Below are positions 34,979-46,005 of a stretch of 64,000 bases of DNA, piece by piece (the stretch's first letter is position 1; each line of letters opens with the position of its first letter). The stretch lies in contig JAGTJM010000041.1 of NCBI GenBank assembly GCA_020747015.1, forward strand, positions 62,001-126,000. Direction: 5' to 3'. This DNA comes from Pyrenochaeta sp. MPI-SDFR-AT-0127. Its lineage: Eukaryota; Ascomycota; Dothideomycetes; Pleosporales; Cucurbitariaceae. The notes beneath the pieces are model-generated. The model was not told the DNA's origin. It saw nothing but the letters and a program-made list of their open reading frames with translations, and searched no databases. A program made the translations under genes and the position numbers.

Positions 34979-36512
34979 ATGGCGCCCGGTCCTATGCCCT
35001 CGGCCCTCACTTTTGAGCTGCTAGGGAAGTGCTCGGTACGTTTTCGCTTACCACCAAAAGCCTTTACAGCTCCTCATATCAGCCAGGTCACCAAAGCGCG
35101 CGCCGCAACCCTTCATCTGCCCCACGGGCCTGTGCCCCTCCCCATCTTCATGCCCGTAGCCACCCAGGCTTCGCTCAAGGGCCTCACACCAGATCAGCTC
35201 GAAGACCAAGGATGTCGGCTATGTCTGAACAATACATATCATTTGTATGGCAATTGCCGCCCTATTGCACCGCTCAGTGCTAATATCTGGGAGAGGTCTT
35301 AAGCCAGGACAAGCCACCCTCGATGCCATAGGCGGCGCGCACAAGCTCCAATCATGGCCGCACAACATTCTCACAGGTGCCGGCTTCACTTGAATCCTTT
35401 TGGGAAAATAGCAACGGTGCTGACTGCTGCAGATAGTGGTGGGTGGGTGATGCCTCCAACTTTGTTGACACACGAGCCGCAGCTGACACCCCCGCCAGCT
35501 TCCAGATGGTGTCGCTGCTCAAGCTTGCAAAAGTAACTGAAGAGGGCGTACGCTTTCTGAGCCCACACGATGGCTCGCCCATGCTGCTTACGCCCGAACA
35601 CTCGATATCCCTCCAGAACTCCATCGGCTCCGACATCATCATGCAACTTGACGACGTCATTGCAACCACCTCGCCCGACCTTGCGCGAATGAAGGAAGCC
35701 ATGGAGCGCTCTGTACGCTGGCTTGACCGCTGCATACAGGCGCACAAATACCCAGAGCGACAGAATCTCTTCTGCATTATACAAGGCGGCCTTGACTTGG
35801 ACCTGAGACGACAATGTACGGCCGAAATGGTGGCAAGGGATACTCCAGGCATTGCTATTGGAGGCCTGTCGGGCGGCGAAGAGAAGGATTCATACTGCAA
35901 AGTAGTGGACACATGCACAGGGCTGCTTCCGGAAAAGAAGCCAAGATATGTCATGGGCGTAGTATGTAGAATCTGTATTCTGGTTGACTCATTGTACTGA
36001 CCAACATAGGGCTACCCAGAGGATCTGGTTGTATCTGTTGCCCTCGGCGCAGACATGTTTGACTGTGTGTGGCCAACAAGAACTGCTGTAGGTCTTGCCT
36101 ATCTCCTTGTCACATGGGTACTGACAATGTCTAGCGCTTTGGAAACGCCATCACCGCCAAAGGTGTTCTCAACATTCGCAACGCCGTCTACTCCGAAGAC
36201 TTTGGTCCCATCGAAGAAGGCTGCATGTGCACCTGTTGTCGTCCAACATCTGAAGGTGGTTTAGGCATAACGCGAGCCTACATCTACCACGTCACTGCCA
36301 AGGAGACCGCTGGAGCACATCTACTTACAATGCACAACGTGTACTACCAGCTCAACTTGATGAGACTGGTACGGGAAGCTATCATGGAAGATCGATACCC
36401 GCAGTTTGTGAAGGATTTCTTCGGCACACTGTACAAGTGGGAGAAGGAAAGGTATCCACAATGGGCTGTTACAGCGCTGAAGGGTGTGGGTGTGGATTTG
36501 ATGAGCGAGTAG
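34979..36512 (+). CDS. QTRT1: queuine tRNA-ribosyltransferase catalytic subunit
   Basis: Seven exons: 34979-35035, 35087-35244, 35294-35376, 35433-35442, 35499-35961, 36010-36087 and 36135-36512, giving 408 aa, the usual size. It swaps guanine for queuine at wobble position 34 of tRNAs with GUN anticodons, as a heterodimer with QTRT2. Visible hallmarks: PVATQASLKGLT, LNNTYHL, the DSGGFQM loop with general acid/base Asp100, GGLSGGE, and the nucleophile Asp275 in MFDCVWPTRTARFG. The Zn site is Cys313, Cys315, Cys318 and His350; the loop between Cys318 and His350 is about six residues longer than in bacteria. Asp100 is encoded across an intron, partly by a 10-nt microexon. All seven exons join in frame and rebuild the family sequence. 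Saccharomyces lacks this gene; filamentous fungi keep it. Confidence 0.95.
35433..35442 (+). other. QTRT1: 10-nt microexon of the QTRT1-like gene
   Basis: The ten bases ATAGTGGTGG lie between acceptor CTGCAG and donor GTGGGT. They supply two bases of the Asp100 codon, Ser101, Gly102 and two bases of Gly103. Only with this exon is the invariant DSGGFQ loop rebuilt in frame. Confidence 0.85.
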
Positions 36513-37128
36513 AATAAATGCGCCAATACACCAGTCCACATTCAAAATGTTTCAAACTCATCAAACTGATAATTTCAGTCTAAAGTGAAGATGCCGTTTT
36601 TTTTGTGGGCATTTTCTGTTCTTCAGCTTATTGAGAGTATTTAGACTACATAGAAGACCAGGTATTCAAGTCAAGATTGCGCATTGAGTCCTTCTACGAA
36701 TTCGTCGTTGGAGTCGTAACACGAGACGAGTAGTTCATGACGTGGGGATGGGCATGATAGTTACTAGATCTGGTAGCCAAACGACAACCAAATAAATTTG
36801 TTCTTCAGATTTATTCAATTTGCCTTCGAATGTTGATTCCTTACTATATACATCTTCCCAGGACGTATGATGCAAGGAAAGTGTGGAATTGTGTGGCATT
36901 TATTGATGCTCTGAGCGACATTTCGGAATAAAGGAGACTGGTGAATAGCGTATGATGCCATCCCTGATGAGACAAGGAATCTGGTTTGACATGCAATGAT
37001 TAGCTTCTCAAATCAAAGCGAGAAAGTTTTTGAGTCATTACTGTATCTATAGAGCCATAATGATGCCGAAGAAATATCAAAATGCAGACCAACTACCAGC
37101 TCTCTGGGGGTCTCACAACAGTCAGAAC
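36513..37128. other. convergent intergenic region
   Basis: About 615 bp between the 3' ends of the QTRT1-like gene (+) and the FAD monooxygenase (-). It contains an uninterrupted T run near 36,596. No gene is seen; it is presumably two facing 3' UTRs. Confidence 0.5.
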
Positions 37129-38535
37129 TCACACCTCAGCCTTCTCATAATCAGGCGGACTCCACACCGACGTCGACCCAAAAGCTGGCACCAAGCCGCC
37201 GAACAAACCGCCCAGCCTCTTCGTCAGAGGATGCGCCATCATCCCCGTCACTGTGTTGAAAATAGTGATTCCCCACTCCGTTTGCGGATTCGCAATTTGC
37301 GGCGTCCCCGGGACGAGTTTTTGGACCTTGTTGATGAACGGGCGGGCTACTTTTTCAAAGTTGGAGAGCGCGAGGGGGATGTTGGTGGGGTTACGGGAGA
37401 GTTCGCCTGCGAGGACATAGGCGCCTACTATGGCGGAGCCGGTGCCCTTGGTCGCGTGTTAGCATGTAGGTGAAGGGTAAGGCAAAGGATGGCGGGTTGG
37501 GGGTTTCACTCACGACTCCAGATATTGGGCTAGGACACCATGCTGCATCGCCAACTAATGCTACATGTCCCTTCACCCATGTATCCATTTTGACCTGGGC
37601 AATTTGCTGCATGTAGTAATCATCAGATTTCTTCATTCCCTCGACTACTCTCTCGGTTTGCCATCCCGCACCTTCAAACTCCTTTTCAAACCACGCTTCC
37701 TGCTGCTGACGCGTGCCTTCTTTGAGCAACTTGTCAATCTCGTCGAAGCGTGATAGATTGCTGTCCGTCACGGCGAGATAGGCGCGCGTCGTACCGTACT
37801 GGTCGGGTCGTAAGAGAAACAATCGACCTTTGGGCGCATTGTACCACTGAGCAAACTTGGTGTCTTCGTCTATTCGTGGGATGGTGAATAAAGCCGCGTA
37901 TTGACCCAAGCGATATAGGTAGTCGTCGTTCTTGGGGCCGTGGCCGAAGACCAGTCTGCGTGTCCGAGACATCATGCCATCTGCACCAACGACTACGTCG
38001 AATTCCGACACTGGAAGGTGGTTTTTGAACGTCACTTCTACTTTTCCAGATTCCTTCTCTTCCACTACGGTAATCATCTCATCGAAGACATACTTGATAT
38101 TGGGCAGATCTTTTGTGGCTTCATAAAGGAGCTTGGCCATGTCGCCTCTAAGAATCTCAAATTCCGAGGTCACTTTACGTTCTAGTCAGTATCTTTTACA
38201 AGGTAGTGAGGTACATCTCACATACTACTCTGTTGCTCAGCATTACCCGTCATGGGAAACGAAGCTTTCCGGACCCCATCTGCATACACAAACTCCATGC
38301 CCAGCTCCGTTGTCGTCATCTCCCTCACTTTTTCGAGTAACCCCATGCGCTCCACAATTGGCACCGAGGCAGATCTCAGGTCGACTGCTTGCCCTCCTAT
38401 TCTTGGCACAGCTGCTCGCTCTAGAATGGTGATTTGCGACGAAGGCAGGAACTTGTGAAGCCAGAATGCGAGACAGGGACCAGCAATGCCGGAGCCTGAT
38501 ATCAGGATATTAAGATTGGTCTTTGAGGTAGCCAT
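37129..38535 (-). CDS. FAD-dependent monooxygenase (PHBH/TetX-like class A)
   Basis: Minus-strand exons 38535-38226, 38181-37514 and 37446-37129 (donors GTATGT and GTGAGT), giving 431 aa. The three fingerprints of class A flavin monooxygenases are present. A Rossmann dinucleotide motif opens the protein (ILISGSGIAGPCLAFWL). The DG motif is VVVGADGMMSRTR near residue 155. The GD motif, HVALVGDAAWCPSPISGVG near residue 310, contacts the FAD ribityl chain. These enzymes use NAD(P)H and O2 to hydroxylate or inactivate aromatic or polyketide-like substrates. The substrate is not predictable. There is no membrane anchor or signal peptide. It is convergent with the QTRT1-like gene and not visibly part of a biosynthetic cluster. 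Confidence 0.9.
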
Positions 38536-39346
38536 GTCGTGGGATTTGTTTTGAAAAGGAAAAAGATGTTGTCAAAGACGAGCTGAAATTGCAAGACGCT
38601 CTTCAGCCGAGGAACTATTTATGTTACTCGTAAGACTTTAGCCACAAGGTTGGAACGCGTGTCTTTGTACTTTTGCACTCTCGAAACGGTTCGCGAACTA
38701 GCCCTTTGACGCCCACGTGTAGTTCTCACGCCTATATACTAACCGTAGGTACCATACACAGATCGGTTGGTTGTCTTCCAGGGTCTACTGACGTCATGCA
38801 TCTTCACAGCCATCGAAACAAAAGCCCAAGAAATCGAGCAGTGCGAGCAAATCCAGCATTGTAAACGCCTAATCAATAACATGTGCCAGTACATGATGCC
38901 ATGCAAGCCGTTGAGATCCTCTCGGGACTTGCTAAAACCCGACGCTACATTTCGGATAGGATGCGAGAGTGCAAAAAGGACACCGAGAACACCGCATCCC
39001 CGTGATTGGTCACCGTTGGCAACTAGTGTCCAGGTTTGACTCTGGAAATATGCAACAGAACGAATGGGCCATCAGCTACGCAATATTCCAGTCAACGTTT
39101 TGCTGACCTGCAGAACACGTCGTCCGTTTGATATAAGATGATCATCCCTTATGCCCCACATCGGCTTATTAATGGACACTAGTGTGACTCATGGAAGATG
39201 TGAGTAGTATCTAGGACATGATTGCTTGATTACTATCTTCTATATCGACAATTGGTATCTGTATCCATGCAAGAATGGCACCCAAAGTATGCACCTGGTT
39301 GACTCCTAGTATACAAAAGTCACACCAAACAAGGCAAGGAGGTAAT
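38536..39346. other. intergenic
   Basis: About 810 bp upstream of the FAD monooxygenase and downstream of the aminopeptidase, both on the minus strand. No supportable gene or repeat. Confidence 0.5.
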
Positions 39347-40966
39347 CTAAATGAACAGCTTTGAACCGTGATACTTGACACCGTTCTTGTAAGCGTTGGA
39401 GGCAACAGTCAGATTACGCTCCGGGAATCCCTTGAAAGAACGGGCGTAGGTGGCGACGGAATGCGCGATGAGCTACCAGATGTTAGGAATGGCTGTACAC
39501 AACTCAAAATAAGGTACTTACCTTGGTATTCACGATCCATGCAGTTACGTTGACATTGCCGACATCGTCACACAGCTGATGGTAGCATGGGTCGTACCAG
39601 TCGCCAGCCTTGCCGCCGAACATCTCCACTTCATTCTTCGTCTTGATACCTTCAGCTCCTGTTGCGATACCACCTCCAGGAATACCGTTTCGGATGAAAC
39701 CGTCGTAGTCGCTGCGCCCGTCAAAGGGAATGAAGGTGTAGTTCAAAGCCTGGTCCTTATACCATTTAATATACAAATCACGCAACTCCTCCGATCCATT
39801 TGGGTTTAAGGCGTTGGTGGCATTGTATATTTGGTATGCAAAGTTTGGGCTAGCCATCATGTCGTAGTCCATGAAGAGACGAATCTTTTTGTTCTCTTCC
39901 TCCGGCAGTGAGTAGACATAGTAATCGGAACCAAGCAGACCTTCCTCTTCGCCTGCCCACCAAGCGAAGCGGACGCAGTTGCTGACATTGAACTTGGTGA
40001 GTTGGGTAGCAACTTCTAAGAGTGAAATTGTCCCTGAACCGTCGTCGTTAATCCCAGGTCCTTCAGTCACGCTGTCGCTGTGTGCTCCAAGCATAACACA
40101 GTTGTCTGAATCGCCCTCTGTGGTTTGCGCAATAATGTTGACGGTCAATATCTGATTGACTTCGGCATCGATATACGCGATGCCGTCAACGCGCTTGCCT
40201 TTTTCGAGCTTCTCAAGGACTGGTTCAGCCTCTTTACCGGAAAGGCCAAAAGTGGCGATATGATCTGGTGATGGGGTTCCTAGGGTGCCCGAAACGGGAT
40301 CCTTTTCGTAATTGTAGACAACTGCAGCAACAGCGCCCTTGCGACCAGCGTGCTCAGACTTTGTACCGAAGGGGCAAACTCCACGCTTGATGAAGGCAAT
40401 GTTGCCCGCGACTGAATCAGGAAAGTCGGAGGCTTGGCAACCCTCATTGGATACAAGAACGAAATCGCCGTGCACCGGTTCCTTATCCTTTGTTGGTGGC
40501 GTTAAACCCATGGGCTTTGCTGACTTGGGCACCTGGTCACCGATGACCAGGCGGGATTCAAAGACATTGCCCGAGACGGCTGGGAAGGATTGATTTGAGA
40601 TGGTATAATAGTCACCGAGCTGGAGGATAGTCTCATAGATGTAAGAAAGGGTACCGATGTGGCCTATACAATGATCAATACAAAGTATCAACAAAGCATG
40701 CGTGGAGATGTACCAGCACTTCCAATGACTCTTGTGGGATGGTTGTATTCTGCCTCGCCTAGCTTTGCAATCTCATACAACTTCTTCGCGCGCACCATTA
40801 GCCTGTCGCCGCTAATGAGGTCCTGAAGCTCTGTTGAGTTGACCAAGGGCTTCGACTCATGGACATGGCCGACAGGTGCAGGGGTGTTTGAGAGCAGAAA
40901 TGGTATTTGGAAGGCTGTTGCGCCTGTCAGGGCTGCGCACAGCGCAAAGCCCGATTTGAAAACCAT
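39347..40966 (-). CDS. LAP2: secreted leucine aminopeptidase, M28 with PA domain (Lap2-like)
   Basis: Minus-strand exons 40966-40714, 40663-39522 and 39472-39347, giving 506 aa. The start is the ATG at 40966; the frame upstream has no ATG. Residues 1-19 are a signal peptide (MVFKSGFALCAALTGATA). A protease-associated (PA) domain spans about residues 140-250 (GNIAFIKRGVCPFGTKSEHAGRKG area). The M28 catalytic core has the two-zinc set: His279 in AHSDSV, the bridging Asp291 in GINDDGSG, Glu324/Glu325 in WAGEEEG, Asp350 or 352 in MDYDM, and a His in PCYHQLCDD. It removes N-terminal residues from peptides outside the cell and helps nutrient release. It closely follows the layout of Aspergillus Lap2. 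Several N-glycosylation sequons are present. Confidence 0.93.
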
Positions 40967-42218
40967 GTTGAGGAGTTTCAAGATGCAAGTGGTTGGGGGT
41001 GGGATGAATGAGAGATGTTTGATGGATGAGTCGTTCAGTTGCCATGACGCCAGACGCCGAGGCTCGCACGCGCCTTCCGCGATAACGCCTGTCCACGTGC
41101 CGCTAAGCAGCTGATATCAAACCCCGTGATGCCAGCTGGTGCTCGAATTTCCAACCCTCAGCAGTTCTCGATGCTCGTCTGATTATCGTTGGGCGCTAGG
41201 AATCTGTGGATGACATGAGAGATTATCAAGCCTTGGAACAGATACCACAATGCATGTCCGCACTTTAGCCATTAATGTTAGCATACAGAATATGCACGCA
41301 ACGTGCACTTTTGCGCAAAATAGTGAAGGCAGCACAGACAAGGCCTTGGGCGGCTGAAGGAGGCTGAGCTTTCGTCATTCAATCTGCGAAATTGCCCTGA
41401 AATCCTCTTGCCATTCGGCCCTACTCGAAGCATGTCCAGCGAAAACGAGGCGGTGCTGTATTGCATCAAGAGGCATTTTTTGATGAAACGACGTGTGCCA
41501 CAGTAGCTCGAGCCATGTGTTGAAGAAACAAGCAACCATCAATTGAGAACAAGCCAAGACAGGCGCAATCGCTGCGGTGGAGTCGGACACTGTTTCTGAA
41601 GGTCGAATGTGGAGAAAGAGTGACGGGCCGCCCGTGACATCACGGTGCATGTGGAGGTGAAACTTGGTTCGGGAGTCTGGCTTGTGCAGCCAAGGGGGTC
41701 AAGCAATCGCCAGGCAAGGTACGCGATGCTTAGTGACGTGTCCCAGCGCGAACAAGCACCACCATTGACAGGCTTGAGGAACAGGATCCACGGCTGACAG
41801 CGAATGGCATTGGTGGGACTCGAAGCATTGGTGCAAATGTGCAACAGGAGGTGGCCGTTGGCGAATAGACAGGCTGGCGCCGTGGGAGCAAAGCAAATCC
41901 ACGGCGCGGATCGCTGCACGTTGGAATCGGGCGTTGCTGCACCTCATAAACAAGGAACTTCACCACCGAAGATGACGCCCAGTCTAGATTCACTGCCAGG
42001 CTCTGCGAGTCTTTTAATATCTCTCTCCTCCTCCTCTGCTGCAATTTCCCCTCGCATTGTAGCTCCACAGCGGACAACCCACTGCGGGCCAGTCTATACG
42101 CGCGCACCCTGAAACAGCGACCCTCGTCCCTCTCGCCGCAGTCAATGCCCTCATATAGCGATCGTTGACCCTGAGTTGTTCCTCTAAAAAAATATCACAG
42201 TCTCCGCCTACTGCAGCC
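40967..42218. other. divergent intergenic region, aminopeptidase / CAX
   Basis: 1.25 kb between the start codons of the aminopeptidase (-) and the CAX-like antiporter (+). It should carry both promoters and a 5' UTR. Overlapping ORFs on the minus strand (41,278-42,253) have no motif and are not called. Confidence 0.5.
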
Positions 42219-43723
42219 ATGGCACACTCAAGAACCTCGCGAGAATACACCAACGGACGGTCGTCGCGAGATTACCACTCCGAGAAGCCCTCACGATCTA
42301 TGCCACGACGCTCCTCGGCCGATCGTCGAGAGCGACGTCGCCAATCTCTGCCGACACACAACCACAACGGCCATGTAGTGACCAAAGGCATCCATCCTGA
42401 GGGTGAGAGTGGCAGGAGAGGCTTCAACCCTCTCAAGTTCCTCGCCATTGCTGGTAGAAGCAGCAGCACCCTCTCCATGATGGTCAACTGTCTATGGCCT
42501 GTGGTCCCTGTTGCAATTGCATTGGTATGAATACTGTGGAAGCTGCATGCGAATCGACACTAACCCTCCGTGTAGCACTTTGCACGTCCAAAATGGCACC
42601 TCGCCATCTTCATCACCAACTATATCGCCATGCTTCCTGCTGCCAATCTTCTAGGTTTCGCTGGTCAGGAACTCTCTCGCAAGATGCCGCAGAAGTCGTT
42701 TGCTGTTGTGCTTGAAACCACCCTGGGATCGGTCGTCGAGATCATCCTGTTCATGGTGCTGCTTAAGACATCCAAAGGAGACGCGAATGTCCATGTCATC
42801 AAGGCTGCCATTCTGGGTTCAATTCTGGCCAACTTGCTGCTATGTCTAGGATCGTGCTTCATTGCAGGTGGCCTGAAGCACGATGTGCAAGAGTTCCACG
42901 AGGCTGTTTCCGAGTCGGGCAGTGGATTAATGCTTGTTGCTTCTAGTACGTTACTCACTCGCTCTAACTCCCCCGCCCACTAACCCGAACAGTGGCTTTG
43001 GTCCTCCCTGCTGTCTTCTACAAATATCTCTACAGCAACCCCGACTATACTGCCGACTCCGCACTTATTGCCTACAACACTCTCAAGATCTCGCGCGGCG
43101 TGGCCATCATTTCGCTTGTTGGCTACCTCATCTACGTTGCCTACCAGACCATTTCGCACGACGGTCTGTTCCATGAGATTTACGAGGCGGATGACCACAA
43201 GGACAAGGACCGCCATGAGGAGCTAGCAAATCCCAAGCTTACTCTGACCGAGGTCGTTGTTGCTCTTATCATCTCCTTGGCTTGTGTCTCCTTGATCGCC
43301 ATCTTCCTTGTTCAGCAGATCCCGTACATTGTCGAGCGGGGCGTCAGCGATGCATTCATCGGTCTCATTCTGGTCCCGCTCGTTGAGAAAATCGCTGAAC
43401 ATCTGCTCGCCATCGACGAAGCGTACGATAACCAGATCAACATGGCTCTCGCACACGTCATGGGTGCTTCCATTCAGACTGCATTGCTCAACGCGCCCCT
43501 TGTTGTCCTCGTAGGCTGGGGTATTGGTGTCCAAATGGATTACAACTTCGCCATGTTCGATGCTGTTGCACTTATTCTTGCTGTTCTTACTGTCGGCTCC
43601 TTCTTGCGCGACAAAAAGTCCAACTATCTCGAGGGCATGCTCTGTGTCATGGTGTACATCATCATTGCCATCTGTGCGTTCTACTTCCCCAATCCCGTGG
43701 GCCATGGCGGTGGTGGACACTAG
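42219..43723 (+). CDS. CAX-family vacuolar cation (Ca2+)/H+ antiporter, divergent
   Basis: Exons 42219-42524, 42576-42945 and 42993-43723, giving 468 aa. A basic Arg/Ser/His-rich cytosolic N-terminus of about 75 aa precedes about 11 hydrophobic segments in two inverted halves. The two pore repeats are recognisable: LETTLGSVVEIILFMVLL in the first half and LVEKIAEHLLAIDEAYDNQINMALAHVMGASIQTALLNAPL in the second. Between them lies an acidic/His loop (YEADDHKDKDRHEE). CAX proteins use the vacuolar proton gradient to load Ca2+ or other cations. In classic Vcx1 proteins the repeats read GNxVE and GNAAEH. Here they read GSVVE and EKIAEH, so ion preference may differ. The C-terminus is Gly/His-rich. 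Confidence 0.85.
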
Positions 43724-44140
43724 ATTGAGCATGCTGTTGTTTAGAAGCATGCATTGTGGGCGTGGATGTTTTGCCTTTGAAGGAGATTGTCCCTAGTATG
43801 GAGGGGTATTGAATTTGTGTGCTTGCCGAGCGAGCGTTTGCAGTGTACTTTTTTGTAAACATTTTTCTGTTCATGATATTAGCGAGCGATAGATACCAAT
43901 GCGAATAATCCAACATCAATGAGTCTGTTCAGATCTTCGTTTTCGCATACCTCCTCACGGCGGCTCATTTTGGCGCTATACCTTTTTCACGTTAGCGTGT
44001 GCACAGACCCGCCCACACCTCGCTAAACTCACAATATCGCAACTCGACAACTTCTCTTTTGCAGCGACAACCACACTAACTCGACAGCCACCGCCCTTCC
44101 CTCTCACGACCTCTTCCAAAGCTCACATAAAGTCGCCAAC
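43724..44140. other. intergenic and ribosomal protein leader
   Basis: About 420 bp. The last ~130 bases before the eS17 start are rich in C and T with CACCGCCC and CTCTCACGACCTC stretches, as in fungal ribosomal protein promoters and leaders. A 5' UTR intron is possible but not proven. Confidence 0.5.
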
Positions 44141-44926
44141 ATGGGTCGTGTCCGAACAAAGACCGTCAAGAAGTCCGCCAAGGTCATCATTGAGCGGTAT
44201 TACCCCAAGCTGTCCCTCGACTTCGAGACCAACAAGAGGATCTGCGATGAGGTGAGGAGCGCACGACATCTTGTGCAAGTGTAAGGGGAGACTAACATGT
44301 TTGCTCTTAGATTGCCATCATTGCTTCGAAGCGTCTGAGGAACAAGATCGCCGGATACACCACTCACTTGTACGTTTGACCTTACTGATGAGGGGGCTTG
44401 GATGGCGTTGTGGTGCTGGGAGTGATTGAGGGTCTTGAAGCATGGAAAGGACCATCCACTGGCATTCTGCGACTATACATTGCTCTCTGCGCAGCTGGTC
44501 GCTTCCACTTCTTGATGCGCCTTGGTTCTCTACGCATCTCATCCCGACACTCTCCACAGGCTCGTCCACACGAGCACATCGGCTAATGTCCTGCAGGATG
44601 AAGCGTATCCAGCGTGGTCCCGTCCGTGGTATCTCCTTCAAGCTCCAGGAAGAGGAGCGTGAACGCAAGGATCAATACGTTCCCGAGATCTCGGCCCTCG
44701 ACTTCTCGCAGCTCACCGACAACGGCTCGCTCGACGTCGACCAGGACACCAAGGACCTGCTCAAGAGCTTGGGCGTATGTTTTTCTCGTCCCATACTTTA
44801 CATGTTATTTCTGCTAACGCGCTATAGTTTGACAACATCCCCACCACCGTCACAGCCGTCTCCCAGCAACAGGTTGTCGAGCGTGGCCCCCGCCGCTTCA
44901 ACGACCGTAACCAGAACCGCTCGTAA
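44141..44926 (+). CDS. RPS17: 40S ribosomal protein eS17
   Basis: Exons 44141-44251, 44311-44369, 44597-44774 and 44828-44926, giving 148 aa. The product begins MGRVRTKTVKKSAKVIIERYY, the invariant eS17 opening. It continues with NKRICDEIAIIASKRLRNKIAGYTTHLMKRIQ and RGPVRGISFKLQEEERERKD. It ends in a basic tail (RFNDRNQNRS). It is a component of the small cytosolic ribosomal subunit. Four exons with consensus boundaries rebuild the protein without any gap. The second intron (44370-44596, 227 nt) is four to five times longer than the typical intron in this window. Confidence 0.97.
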
Positions 44927-45395
44927 GCGCGCGATCCGGTCTTCTTTCCCTTCTCGGTTTACTGAAAACATGGTGTCTGGGAATGGGTTTTTGCCTCGAT
45001 TATGGCATGGTTTAACGGCTATATATGGCGGCATGATGATCAGGAGTCAATGAAAAGGTTCTCTCCCCCACCAGGTGTCGCTGAGTCCAAGTGTCGAAAG
45101 ACACAAAGACGATGCTTGATTGCCATTTCCCCGATGCTATGTGATGCTGGTGTGATGACCCAACGCGAGAGTGAGATGCAGATGGATGTAGTGTTTTCGT
45201 CAGGTAAGTGGATCTTTTCCCTAAAAACTTGATCATATATTTGGAGGTGTCACGCTAGAGTCCCCACCAATTTATAGTGTCTGAATACATGATTTATAAA
45301 TCCATGTATGTCACTCTGGTTTTATTCGTGCATTTCAAGTTGCATCGTGCAAAACCCAAAGCCTACAAAGTGCAACTGCTCTCCTACCACCATTT
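44927..45395. other. convergent intergenic region
   Basis: About 470 bp between the 3' ends of the eS17 gene (+) and the small membrane protein (-). No gene is supportable. Confidence 0.5.
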
Positions 45396-46005
45396 TCATG
45401 GCCATGCGCCACTATAGCCCCTGGACTTGGCTTGTGGCTCCAAATGCTCCTCCACTGGCTTGTCATATTTCTCCGCCGATAGTGCCTCGGCGGTCGTCGA
45501 TCCAACATCCAGCACCGCCTGTCTTAGACTAGACGGCCTCATCGAATCAGTAGTACTAGGGCGCTCCACCCTCAGTTTAGACAGAGCTGCCGAGGAAGCA
45601 AGACCTTGGCTAGGCCTTGCATTAATAGTCGGTCCTGGCCCATTTCCCAACGACGGATAGCGAGCATGCTCCTGCGCAACCCCCGACGCGTTGGACTGCG
45701 AGTTACTCGTGCTCGCCCAGTCGCAAAAGTCCTTTGGCGGGCGAGATTCGTCACTGCCTAGAGGGCTAGGGTCTCGTGGATCAGGGTCTCGTGGATCAGG
45801 GTCTTGCTGGCTAGCTTCTTCATCGGAAGGTTTCTGCTGGGGAAGCGTGCGTTGGCGGTGGATTAGGATACCGATTGTGATTGCGAGTATGATGAGAATG
45901 CCGACTATGATGCCGACGGTTTGTGTGCGAGTTAACTAACAGGAGGTGGTCAGATGAGATGCGTGGCATGGCGATGAGAGGATGTGGTGTACGACTTACA
46001 GGCAT
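45396..46005 (-). CDS. small single-pass membrane protein with 6-nt first coding exon
   Basis: Minus-strand exons 46005-46000 (ATG CCT only) and 45935-45396, giving 181 aa. Donor GTAAGT and acceptor CTGTTAG are consensus and the join is phase 0. After the splice the product opens MPLTRTQTVG and enters one strong membrane helix (IIVGILIILAITIGILIH, about residues 10-28). A long hydrophilic tail rich in Ser, Pro, Asp and Glu follows, with a perfect 15-bp tandem duplication encoding DPDPR. The rest of the tail is Ala/Ser/Arg-rich. There is no signal peptide; the topology is probably a short outside or lumenal N-terminus with a cytosolic tail. The family is not recognised. The exon 2 frame alone lacks an ATG at its 5' end, which is why the tiny exon is needed. 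Confidence 0.7.
45773..45802. repeat. 15-bp tandem duplication (DPDPR x2)
   Basis: On the plus strand the unit TCTCGTGGATCAGGG occurs twice in tandem within the membrane-protein CDS. It encodes two DPDPR units on the minus strand. It is a short coding minisatellite; boundaries are approximate. Confidence 0.75.

Noticed and set aside
37129..41000. Secondary-metabolite cluster around the FAD monooxygenase
   Set aside because: Neighbours are a tRNA-modifying enzyme, a secreted aminopeptidase and housekeeping genes; no PKS, NRPS, terpene synthase or tailoring set is present.
41278..42253. Several minus-strand ORFs of 80-126 codons between the aminopeptidase and the CAX gene
   Set aside because: They overlap each other in different frames, show no signal peptide or motif, and lie in the expected divergent promoter region.
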